Assembly: GCF_007860105.1 (NCBI RefSeq) | Contig: NZ_SJPU01000001.1 | Span: 2,377,700 to 2,441,699, forward strand | DNA: 64,000 nucleotides | DNA from: Allorhodopirellula heiligendammensis | Lineage (GTDB): Bacteria > Planctomycetota > Planctomycetia > Pirellulales > Pirellulaceae | Reading direction: 5' to 3' | Notes under the pieces: generated by a model | What the model saw: the letters and a program-made list of their open reading frames with translations, nothing else | What the model was told of the DNA's origin: nothing | The model's database searches: none | Shown here: positions 46,901-53,875 of the stretch, in pieces | Layout of the letters: every line of letters starts with the position of its first letter | Position numbering within the stretch: position 1 is the stretch's first letter | Position numbers and translations under genes: made by a program

Positions 46901-48373
46901 GACGCCATCGTCAATTCGATCGTGGAGGAGTTGTCTGATGATGACGCTAGTCCCGCTGAACGAGTTGCTGCGGCGGGCAACCTGATCGGATTCTTGCCGC
47001 AAGAAGCTGGAGCCGTCGAAGAAATTCTTGATGTGATCACGCCTCAAACTGCACCGGATCTCGCCGCCAGCCTTCTCGGTGCGATTAAACGGAGTGAGTC
47101 CGCCGAAGCGGGCGACGTTTTACTGGGGGCATTGGCCGGCTACGCGCCGAGCCTGAAGGCTTCCGCCATCGACGTTGCACTCAGCAAACCGGCCTGGGCG
47201 AAATCACTGTTAGCCGCGGCGGACTTCGGTGAGTTCGATCTGGACGAGCTCTCTTTAGAGCAAAAACAATCTCTGCGAGCGTTCCCCGATCGATCGCTGC
47301 GTGCTCAGGCGGAAAAACTACTCGCCCGGGGTGGCGGATTACCTGACGCCGACCGAGAAAAGGTATTGCAATCTCTCATGCACCTCACGCGGGTCAACGG
47401 TGATGTGAAAGCGGGCCAAGCCGTGTTTAAGAAAGTCTGCGCGAACTGTCACCAGCACGGTGATATCGGGCAGAAGGTTGGCCCGAACTTAACAGGGATG
47501 GCCGTGCACCCCAAGGCGGAATTGCTCACCCATATCATTGACCCATCTCGAAATGTCGAGGGCAACTACCGGATGTACAATGTTCTGACTGTTGATGGCA
47601 TGGTCATCAACGGCATGCTGGCGGGCGAATCGAAAACATCGATCACCATCGTTGATGCCCAAGCGAAGGAGGTCAGCGTCCCGCGTGAAGATATCGAAGA
47701 ATTGATTGCGTCGCGAAAAAGCGTGATGCCCGAAGGTTTCGAGAAACAGATCAGCGAGACGGAACTGACCGACTTGCTCGAATTCTTAACTGACAAAGGC
47801 AGCTATCTGCCACTCGCACTTGACGACGTCGCGACCGCCGTCAGCACTAAGGGGTTGTTTCACAGCGGAGATGCCGGCCCTGACCGCATGGTGTTCTCGG
47901 ATTGGCAGCCAAAGGTTTTCAACGGTGTTCCGTTTCTCCTGGTCGATCCGGAAGGCAAGTCAAAACGCAATATCATCCTTTTGCATGGCCCCCAAGGTTC
48001 GCTGCCGCCACGAATGCCTAAACGCGTCGTGTTGCCGGTGGGCACACCCACCAAGACCATCCACATGCTCAGCGGCGTTGGCGGATGGAGCTATCCATTC
48101 AGCACCGAACAGACTGTCTCGATGATCGTTCGCGTGAATTACGAGAACGGGGAAAGCGAGGAACACGAACTGAAAAATGGTGTCCACTTCGCCGACTACA
48201 TCCGCCGCGTCGACGTGCCCGGCAGCGAGTTCGCCTTTGCATTGGGCAACCAACAGATTCGCTATCTAAGCGTCTCACTCAAGCAAGCGAGCCTGGTCAA
48301 GAGTATTGAATTCGTAAAGGGACCGGATATCAGTGCCCCCATCGTGATGGCTGTCACGATCGAGCCGCGTTGA
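43994..48373 (+). CDS. ThuA domain fused to PVC-type haem-binding dehydrogenase with HEAT repeats and cytochrome c
   Basis: This is a 1,459-residue secreted protein. A signal peptide (VALASLLVLAGGSHA) precedes a ThuA-like domain at about 20-240 (IRALFLGDQGSHQP, VPLHCASYCF, VRTHGRGRVFYTASGHD). Residues about 300-680 form a beta-propeller of the planctomycete membrane-bound dehydrogenase type (RLWICETLDYPNELG, KDTDGDDIADER, DGAVWVLDWYN). HEAT-like helices fill about 680-1130 (LNHPSPGVRRNALAVLP). A cytochrome c domain has the haem motif CANCH at 1149-1153 with the conserved VGPNLTGM, and a beta-rich domain ends the protein. This suggests periplasmic oxidation of a sugar or alcohol with electron transfer to haem. 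The ThuA part suggests ketoglycoside chemistry, an inference from the family name and the neighbour. Confidence 0.85.
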   Translation: MFRFVALASLLVLAGGSHAADIRALFLGDQGSHQPRNRFDELQPALSERGITLEYTDDLSDLTKQNLDRYDALVVYANIDEIDDQYAEAILDYVADGGGFVPLHCASYCFRNQPELVELIGAQFQRHGTGVFQAEVVGTDHELTQGYAGFKSWDETYVHAKHNESARTVLEYRVDADGREPWTWVRTHGRGRVFYTASGHDSRTWTNPGFQNLVERGIRWVVRDDPAKAGDYLVERPFDVPAMTEPRTDVAPFQYIDVGPKIPNYTPSDKWGVQGKPKTLMPEPLSPDESMKHFVTPAGMTTKRYADERDLHSKPIAMTWDERGRLWICETLDYPNELGTDRDRIRICEDTDGDAVADKFTVFADGLSIPTAIVIVRGGAVVQNGTETIYLKDTDGDDIADERSTLVTGWALGDTHGGVSNFRYGLDNWIWAMQGYNNSTPTWDGKKSQSFRQGFWRFKLSQSDPPRVTDLEFVRSSDNNTWGLGISEEGLIFGSTANHNPSMFMPIPNRYYERVRGWAPSTLRSIADTHEFKPITEDVRQVDHHGGYTAGAGHALYTARAFPQQWWNSTAFVCGPTGHLVGTFVLRPDGANYTSTSPLNLIASDDQWSAPIMAEVGPDGAVWVLDWYNYIVQHNPTPNGFKTGKGAAYESDLRDKRHGRIYRVVPDDESKLHEFKSLADSTNLDLVDALQHPSMRWRLHAQRLLIERAAGDDPAVVGRLMELIANDEVDAASLNVGAIHALQTLSGLDALEPSALSAALNHPSPGVRRNALAVLPTTEQGLSTLLERRQLFADKDAQVRLQAILTLADMPVSPAAGALIVELAAGETDRILGEALTSAAATHSVPFLEAVAKLSWPGDARPGRRSGAAIQREPILAIARRVSEHVARENPDAETLERIVASLRQSDADVSIAILDGLTKGLPGDFAMEPTASLDSAFVSTFQDSDATVKVKLLGLAMRSGTDALESEADAIVNSIVEELSDDDASPAERVAAAGNLIGFLPQEAGAVEEILDVITPQTAPDLAASLLGAIKRSESAEAGDVLLGALAGYAPSLKASAIDVALSKPAWAKSLLAAADFGEFDLDELSLEQKQSLRAFPDRSLRAQAEKLLARGGGLPDADREKVLQSLMHLTRVNGDVKAGQAVFKKVCANCHQHGDIGQKVGPNLTGMAVHPKAELLTHIIDPSRNVEGNYRMYNVLTVDGMVINGMLAGESKTSITIVDAQAKEVSVPREDIEELIASRKSVMPEGFEKQISETELTDLLEFLTDKGSYLPLALDDVATAVSTKGLFHSGDAGPDRMVFSDWQPKVFNGVPFLLVDPEGKSKRNIILLHGPQGSLPPRMPKRVVLPVGTPTKTIHMLSGVGGWSYPFSTEQTVSMIVRVNYENGESEEHELKNGVHFADYIRRVDVPGSEFAFALGNQQIRYLSVSLKQASLVKSIEFVKGPDISAPIVMAVTIEPR

Positions 48374-48592
48374 GCGTCGGTGAAAGCGAACTTGCGAGTC
48401 CACCGTTTGAGTGTTTTTGGCATGGATGTAATCACTCGAACCGCGAGCGAGCATTAATCTCGCAGTTTTTGGTGGCGGTTTCGGTTTGGCTTAGCAACCA
48501 GTTGTTTAACCACGAGCTCAAACGAGCCGCGTGACACGACGTACGGGCCCATGCCCCGGCGGTTAAACGACTATTTTCACTAGGCTATTTCA

Positions 48593-50497
48593 ATGCGACG
48601 ACGTTTTTCGGTGCTGCTGTGTTTGGCGTCCCTACAGGTAGCGGTGGCTCAACCGCCAGGCTTTGGTCCAGGAGGGCCCGGAGGCCCGGGGGGACCCGGC
48701 GGGCCAGGAGGATTTGGCGGCGAAGATCGGGAGCTCGTCGAACAATTTGACGCCGATGAGTCGGGTTGGCTCAACCAAGACGAACGCGCCCAGGCTCGCA
48801 AGTTCCTAGCGGAGAACCCTTCCCCTCGTGGCGGCGGATTCGGTGGTCGCGGCCCAGGCGGCACAGGGGACAGAGACAGGGGCGCCGAGCGTCGGGGGCG
48901 AGGTCCTGAAGCACGAGGTCCTGAAGCACGAGGTCCTGAAGCACGGGGTCCTGAAACACGGGGTCCTGAGGGGCGTGGTTTTGGGCCACCCGATGGTTTT
49001 GGGCCGCCCCGTGGTTTTGGACCACCCGATGGGATCGGTCCGCCCAACGGACCTATGCCACCGGATGGGTTCGGACCGCCTCCTGTACCGGAGGGAGACC
49101 GTGGTCGCGGCCGCGGCTTTGGCGGACCACGTGGCGGTGGCCCTCCCGGCATGGGCGGCGATCGTCCTCCAGCGACCCAGGGGGAAACTGTAGACAAGGC
49201 ATCGGTGGCGCCGCTGGAGTCTGAACTCTACGATACGAGCTCTCTGCGAACGATCTTCCTCGATTTCGAAAATGAGGACTGGGAAGTAGAACTCGAAACA
49301 TTCCACGGTAGCGACGTAGACGTCCCCGCCACGATGACGGTCGATGGCAAGGCGTACCCGAATGTCGGTATTCGCTTCCGCGGCGCATCCTCGTACGGCA
49401 TGGTCCCCGCTGGTTATAAGCGATCGCTCAACGTGTCGGTGGATATGGCCGATGAGGACCAGAGACTCTACGGCTACAAGACACTCAACCTGCTCAATGG
49501 ATCGAGCGACAACTCGATGATGAGCACCGTGTTGTATTCGCATATCGCACGCCAGTACATTCCTGCACCCAAAGCCAACTTCGTTCGTGTCGTGATCAAC
49601 GGTGAAAACTGGGGCGTTTACACCAACGTCCAGCAGTTTAACAAGGAGTTCCTGGAAGAGAATTTTGACAGCGGCAAAGGCGCCCGCTGGAAAGTGAGCG
49701 GTTCGCCCCGCGGCGGTGGAGGACTGGACTATCGCGGCCAGGATCCAGCCAATTACGGCCATCCCTTTGAGCTGAAGTCTGGTGGCAAGAAAGCAACCGA
49801 GAAGTTAATCGAGCTGTGCCGAGTCATCGACGAGACGCCTGTCGATAAGTTGCCTGGTGAGCTCGAGCAGATACTTGATGTGGACGGACTGCTATGGTTT
49901 TTGGCACTTGACAATGCGCTCATCAACTCGGACGGCTACTGGGTGCGGGCCAGCGATTTCAGCATCTTTTTAGATAAAAACGATAAGTTCCACATCATCC
50001 CACACGACATGAACGAAGCGTTCCGTGGTGCCGGTGGCCCAGGAGGTCGCGGTGGGCCCGGCGGAGCTGGAGGCCGAGGATTTGGTCGTGGCGAAGGTGG
50101 GCCGAGAAACGAGAATTCCGATGGACCGCAGCAGGTGTCGTCGCCTATCGAACTCGATCCGTTGATTGGCATGGACGACGCCAGCAAGCCGCTGCGAAGC
50201 AAGGTGCTCGCAGTGCCCCGATATCGCGACCAATATCTCGCCAATGTGCGCACCATTGCTGAGCAATGCTTGGACTGGGATCGAATGGGCCCCTTCGTTG
50301 AGTCGCAGGCCGATCTGATCGATGCCGCGGTGAAAGCAGAGACGCGGAAACTCGGCAGTTACGACGCGTTCACTGCCGCGGTGCGGCCAACGCCAGAACA
50401 CGGCCATGATCCGAAACCACCCGGTGCAGGCGGTGGCCACGGCAGTATGAACTTGAAAGAGTTCATGGACGGTCGGCGAGCGTACCTCCTTCGATAG
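48593..50497 (+). CDS. Secreted CotH-family kinase with Gly/Pro/Arg-rich repeats
   Basis: This is a 634-residue protein. A signal peptide (MRRRFSVLLCLASLQVAVAQ) is followed by a low-complexity GPGGPGG stretch, an EF-hand-like loop DADESGWLNQDE, and repeats of RGPEA and GFGPPD up to about residue 190. The CotH domain fills about 205-620 with IRFRGASSYG, KTLNLLNGSSDNSMMSTVLY, VVINGENWGVYTNVQQFNK, a central LDNALINSDGYWVRASDF and IIPHDMNEAF (about 468-477), which correspond to catalytic and metal-binding segments of CotH kinases. A second Gly-rich loop (GGPGGRGGPGGAGGRG) interrupts the domain after it. CotH in Bacillus phosphorylates spore coat proteins; the target in planctomycetes is unknown. 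It ends at a strong hairpin. Confidence 0.85.
   Translation: MRRRFSVLLCLASLQVAVAQPPGFGPGGPGGPGGPGGPGGFGGEDRELVEQFDADESGWLNQDERAQARKFLAENPSPRGGGFGGRGPGGTGDRDRGAERRGRGPEARGPEARGPEARGPETRGPEGRGFGPPDGFGPPRGFGPPDGIGPPNGPMPPDGFGPPPVPEGDRGRGRGFGGPRGGGPPGMGGDRPPATQGETVDKASVAPLESELYDTSSLRTIFLDFENEDWEVELETFHGSDVDVPATMTVDGKAYPNVGIRFRGASSYGMVPAGYKRSLNVSVDMADEDQRLYGYKTLNLLNGSSDNSMMSTVLYSHIARQYIPAPKANFVRVVINGENWGVYTNVQQFNKEFLEENFDSGKGARWKVSGSPRGGGGLDYRGQDPANYGHPFELKSGGKKATEKLIELCRVIDETPVDKLPGELEQILDVDGLLWFLALDNALINSDGYWVRASDFSIFLDKNDKFHIIPHDMNEAFRGAGGPGGRGGPGGAGGRGFGRGEGGPRNENSDGPQQVSSPIELDPLIGMDDASKPLRSKVLAVPRYRDQYLANVRTIAEQCLDWDRMGPFVESQADLIDAAVKAETRKLGSYDAFTAAVRPTPEHGHDPKPPGAGGGHGSMNLKEFMDGRRAYLLR
48902..48976 (+). 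repeat. Five 15-base tandem repeats inside the CotH gene
   Basis: Five units of GGTCCTGAAGCACGA-like sequence (48902, 48917, 48932, 48947, 48962) encode repeated Gly-Pro-Glu-Ala/Thr/Gly-Arg. The first two are identical and the third differs at its last base. The fifth is the most divergent. Such a run can expand or contract by slippage. Confidence 0.85.
48977..49048 (+). repeat. About four 18-base tandem repeats inside the CotH gene
   Basis: Units like GGTTTTGGGCCACCCGAT encode GFGPPD or GFGPPR, giving a proline/glycine linker that follows the 15-base repeat run directly. Confidence 0.75.
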
Positions 50498-50513
50498 CCC
50501 AACAGCGTGTCAC

Positions 50514-50543
50514 GCCACTCCGTGATCCCGCTCACGGAGTGGC
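50514..50543. terminator. Strong bidirectional hairpin between convergent genes
   Basis: GCCACTCCGTGA (50514-50525), loop TCCCGC, TCACGGAGTGGC (50532-50543): a perfect 12-base stem, 17 bases after the CotH stop and before the end of the opposite-strand regulator. No T-tract is seen, but the stability and the convergent position make a terminator the best reading. Confidence 0.6.
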
Positions 50544-50571
50544 TGGCGTACTCGGGGCTGCATGGTCAGTG

Positions 50572-50603
50572 TCCCCAACGTGGATTATCCCTAACGTGGA
50601 TTA
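50572..50603. repeat. 16-base tandem duplication in the convergent spacer
   Basis: TCCCCAACGTGGATTA followed directly by TCCCTAACGTGGATTA, one mismatch. It is non-coding, lies just after the strong hairpin, and has no evident function. Confidence 0.6.
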
Positions 50604-50668
50604 GCGAGTTCCATCACGGCATTGGATTATTCCGACTCGTTGGATCGGGCCGATCATCGTTCTCAACC

Positions 50669-51856
50669 TTAGCGTGACGGCGGATTTCGTTGTGCCTGGC
50701 GACGAAATTCGCCAGGCGTCATGCTGATTTCTCGCTTGAAAACTGAGCTCAGGCTCTCTTTATGAGCGTAGCCGGTCTTGAGTGAGATTTCTTCCAACGT
50801 CAGATCGGTTTCGGTCAGCAACTGTTTGACACGGTCGAGTTGCACGGCCGTGATTTCCTGGTGCGGTGTTCGACCGAGTTGTCCGCGGAATCTTCGCTCG
50901 AGTTGCCGCCGCGACAACGAAGTAAATTGCGTGATCGTGGCCACGTTGATGCCATCGCACGCGTGCTGGCGAATGAAGCGACAAACTCTTGCGAGTTCAC
51001 GATCTTCGACAGCAACCACATTCGTCGACATGCGTTCGTGGACGCTTCGCGGTGCGATGTATTCAATCTCGCGATGTGGTAGTTCTCCTGCGAGCATCTC
51101 GTGTAGCAACTCTGCTGCGCGGTAGCCGACGCGTTCGGCATCGGGACGAACACTTGAAAGCGGTGGATCGCAGAGCATGCAGATCGCGTCGTCATCGTCG
51201 ACACCGATCACGCCCAGGTCATCGGGGACGGCAATCTGCGCCGTCCGGCAGGCATTCAACACCTGCTGGCCGCGGATGTCATTGCACACGAACAGTCCCG
51301 TCGGTCGCTGCAGAGTTTGCAGCCACTCGAACATCTCCCCGACGTCATCGATTCCAGCACGCTCGATACTCGTTAGCGGTCGGTTGGGTTTGCCTTGCGA
51401 TTCGTGGACTGACAAGAAACATCCCGCATCCGTGACGAGTTGGCGAAAGCACTTCAAGCGGGCGTCGGAGTACGACGCAAATTTGAATCCGCAAAACGCA
51501 AAACGACGGAACCCACGGTCCCAAAGATGCCGGAAGGCAAGCTGAGCAACGACTTCATTGTCCGTTTCCACCTGCGGAACTCCGCTGAATTTGTGATTGC
51601 AACACACATCCACAATGGGAACATTCAGCTTGCGGAGCGAATCGATCGTGTGTGTGTCGACGCGTGCAATCACGCCGCTAACACCAGCTGAAGCGAGCCA
51701 GTCGGGCGCCCCCGTGTCCAGCGTCATCTCCTGGTGGAGCAGGGACCAATCGCTCTGGGTTCGCGCATACAGTGCTGCCCCCCGCAGCAGGTCGCGTCCA
51801 TAGGAACGTGACGCTTCGACAAGTAACGCAATGGCAGGGCGAGGTTTTCGCATCAT
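50669..51856 (-). CDS. XylR-like AraC-family regulator of the fucose cluster
   Basis: This is a 395-residue protein with the same layout as the regulator at 41468: a LacI/periplasmic-binding-like ligand domain (AIALLVEASRSYGRDLLRGA, RPTGLFVCNDIRGQQVLNAC, IGVDDDDAICMLCDPPLSS) and a C-terminal AraC domain (INVATITQFTSLSRRQLERR, RTPHQEITAVQLDRVKQLL, HKESLSSVFKREISMTPGEF). It stands divergent from the fucP operon, with 512 bases between them, and so probably responds to L-fucose or a fucan fragment. A GTG at 51865 three codons upstream is an alternative start. The ligand is inferred from the neighbours only. Confidence 0.86.
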   Translation of the reverse strand: MMRKPRPAIALLVEASRSYGRDLLRGAALYARTQSDWSLLHQEMTLDTGAPDWLASAGVSGVIARVDTHTIDSLRKLNVPIVDVCCNHKFSGVPQVETDNEVVAQLAFRHLWDRGFRRFAFCGFKFASYSDARLKCFRQLVTDAGCFLSVHESQGKPNRPLTSIERAGIDDVGEMFEWLQTLQRPTGLFVCNDIRGQQVLNACRTAQIAVPDDLGVIGVDDDDAICMLCDPPLSSVRPDAERVGYRAAELLHEMLAGELPHREIEYIAPRSVHERMSTNVVAVEDRELARVCRFIRQHACDGINVATITQFTSLSRRQLERRFRGQLGRTPHQEITAVQLDRVKQLLTETDLTLEEISLKTGYAHKESLSSVFKREISMTPGEFRRQAQRNPPSR

Positions 51857-52368
51857 GATCGGCACTCAACAGGCTGTCGCAAATTGTCATCCCAGTGTAG
51901 CACAGGCGAAGCCGCCGGATCACGCGAAAAAGGAGCGACGACCTGGCGGAGCCAGGCAACGCGAAAATGCATCGCCCCCACGGGGGAAACTGCGCGGGCT
52001 AACGATCCGTTTGGCTGGGGATTCAGGCTGCCGCGCGGGCGATTCCGAATCGATCCAGTCAGGAGGAGGCGACGCGAGGACGCGGCCGGGTACGACGTAG
52101 CGACGTGCCGCACGCCGCGCGTCCGCGACGTGCCGCACGCCGCGCGTCCGCGGTGTGTGCTCAACGATGGCTAGCCGGAACTGATTGTCCTGCGTCGCAA
52201 ATCACTAATCCGGTGTCGCATTTTTAGGTCGCTCTGCACGGAAAGCCTGTAAAATCCCCTCCACACGCAACTGTAGTGAGTCGCAATATGTTTAAATTGC
52301 TCCGCTGGGCGATGCTGCGTTCTCGGTGGCCCAAGGAAGATCTACCTACCAACTGTGATGCGAAAAGA
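51857..52368. promoter_or_regulatory. Divergent control region of the fucose cluster
   Basis: These 512 bases lie between the regulator and fucP and contain no credible gene. GTCGCAA occurs at 51876-51882, 52194-52200 and 52280-52286, with a related TGTCGCATTT at 52214-52223, so they are candidate operator half-sites. Hairpins CCTGGC-GGA-GCCAGG (51942-51956) and CCCCC-AC-GGGGG (51975-51986) and a 25-base duplication (52102-52151) are also here. A TAAAAT (52250-52255) could be a -10 element for the fuc transcript; no clear -35 was found. Confidence 0.4.
52102..52151. repeat. Two perfect 25-base tandem repeats
   Basis: Two identical 25-base units beginning GACGTGCCGCACGCC (52102-52126 and 52127-52151), extremely GC-rich, lie in the spacer upstream of fucP. 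Only two copies are present with no spacer, so this is not a CRISPR array. Confidence 0.8.
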
Positions 52369-53808
52369 ATGAGTGACGACAATCCTGAATCCACCGTCGC
52401 TGGTAATGAATCGACCAGCCTCCGCCCAGCAGTGGTCCCAACCCAATACATTTATCCGTTCATCTTGGTCACGACCCTGTTTGCTCTGTGGGGTTTCGCC
52501 AATGACATCACGAATCCGTTGGTGCGTGCGTTTAAAGAAATCTTTTTGATCAGCAACGCGCAGAGCAGTCTCGTTCAGTGGGCGTTTTATGGAGGCTATG
52601 CGACGATGGCGATACCTGCGGCTCTGGTTATCCGCAAGGTCTCCTACAAGTCTGGGATTATCATTGGGCTGCTGCTCTATGCGATCGGTGCTCTGCTAAC
52701 CATTCCCGCCAGCATGATGCTGGACTTCAATATCTTTCTAGTTGGATTCTACGTCCTGACGTTCGGCTTAGCGTTCTTGGAAACGACAGCCAATCCGTAC
52801 ATTCTCTCGATGGGCCCGCGCGAGACCGCGACCCAGCGATTGAATCTTGCTCAGGCATTCAACCCCATCGGGTCACTGAGTGGGATGGTGGTCGCCAGCG
52901 TCTTTATCTTGCCGAGCTTGCAGGTGTCGGAGTTTCGTACGGCGGAACTGGCCGCCCATCCGGAGTACAGCACGATGTTGCCTAGTGAGGTCGATGGCTT
53001 GATTACCACCGCGATGGAAAATCATGCGGAAACATCGCCCGAGGCTCATCAGGCGATGGTAGCTCACGATCTGAATATCGTGAAAACGCCCTATGTGGTG
53101 ATCGCAGTCATCGTGATCGCGGTGCTGCTCGTCTTTGTATTTTCCAAACTGCCTGATACAGGCCACGAGGAAGAATCGATTGAGCTGAAGCAATTGTTCA
53201 AGCATCTACTGACCAACTGGCAATACGTCGGTGGCGTGATTGCGCAGACGTTTTACGTCGGTGCTCAGATTATGTGCTGGACATTCATCATTCACTACGG
53301 AATGACGCTGGTCGGACTCAGTGCGGCTCAAGCCCAAAACCACAACATCGTCGCCATGATTATCTTTTTGCTAAGCCGCTTCATTTGCACGTTTATTCTA
53401 AAGTTCATGCAGCCTGGTCTGCTCTTGGGTGTGTTGGCCGTTGGCGGATGCGTGCTGACAGCGGGGGCAATCTTTTTGCAAGGCACGACAGGCCTGTACT
53501 GCCTCATCGGAGTCTCGGCATGCATGTCGCTGATGTTCCCGACGATCTACGGGATCGCGCTGAATGGTCTTTCGCCCAACGACGCCAAACTAGGATCGGC
53601 CGGATTGATTTTTGCGATCGTGGGTGGCGCATTCATGCCACGTTATCAGGGCAGTCTCATTGACGGCGAGGGGATGGTCATCGCCGGCCAAGCCCTGGAG
53701 TCGGTCCGCGTTTCGTTTTTCCTGCCGTTGATCTGTTTCGTCGTGATCGCAATCTTTGGCTTCTCGGTTTACCTCTTTGGCGGCAGACGCACCGCCGAAG
53801 CTGCGTAG
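52369..53808 (+). CDS. fucP: L-fucose:proton symporter
   Basis: This is a 479-residue MFS transporter of the FucP (fucose/galactose/glucose:H+) family with 12 hydrophobic segments. Family motifs are clear: LFALWGFANDITNPLV with the proton-linked Asp46, FLETTANPYILSMG with Glu138, RLNLAQAFNPIGSLSG, and VGAQIMCWTFIIHYG before helix 8. Asp and Glu at these places are needed for sugar/proton coupling in E. coli FucP (438 residues). A longer hydrophilic loop (DGLITTAMENHAETSPEAHQ) lies near the middle. The ATG at 52369 was preferred; an upstream GTG at 52276 would add 31 residues. It is the first gene of the fucose cluster and is followed by fucI after 67 bases. Confidence 0.9.
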   Translation: MSDDNPESTVAGNESTSLRPAVVPTQYIYPFILVTTLFALWGFANDITNPLVRAFKEIFLISNAQSSLVQWAFYGGYATMAIPAALVIRKVSYKSGIIIGLLLYAIGALLTIPASMMLDFNIFLVGFYVLTFGLAFLETTANPYILSMGPRETATQRLNLAQAFNPIGSLSGMVVASVFILPSLQVSEFRTAELAAHPEYSTMLPSEVDGLITTAMENHAETSPEAHQAMVAHDLNIVKTPYVVIAVIVIAVLLVFVFSKLPDTGHEEESIELKQLFKHLLTNWQYVGGVIAQTFYVGAQIMCWTFIIHYGMTLVGLSAAQAQNHNIVAMIIFLLSRFICTFILKFMQPGLLLGVLAVGGCVLTAGAIFLQGTTGLYCLIGVSACMSLMFPTIYGIALNGLSPNDAKLGSAGLIFAIVGGAFMPRYQGSLIDGEGMVIAGQALESVRVSFFLPLICFVVIAIFGFSVYLFGGRRTAEAA

Positions 53809-53875
53809 GCATTCTGCTAGATCACTTCGCGAACAGCTCCTTAAATAAACCAGTACGCTTTTTCGAGTTTTCAAC

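Noticed and set aside
48902-49048. Repeat run considered as a mobile or phase-variable element
   Set aside because: The units are 15 and 18 bases long and stay in frame, so they change protein length but not the reading frame; no insertion features are present.
48806-49762. Open frame of over 300 codons on the minus strand opposite the CotH gene
   Set aside because: It arises from the low-complexity repeats and has no recognisable domain; the plus-strand kinase motifs are clear.
52102-52151. Two identical 25-base units considered as a CRISPR remnant
   Set aside because: There is no spacer between units, only two copies, and no cas gene in the window.
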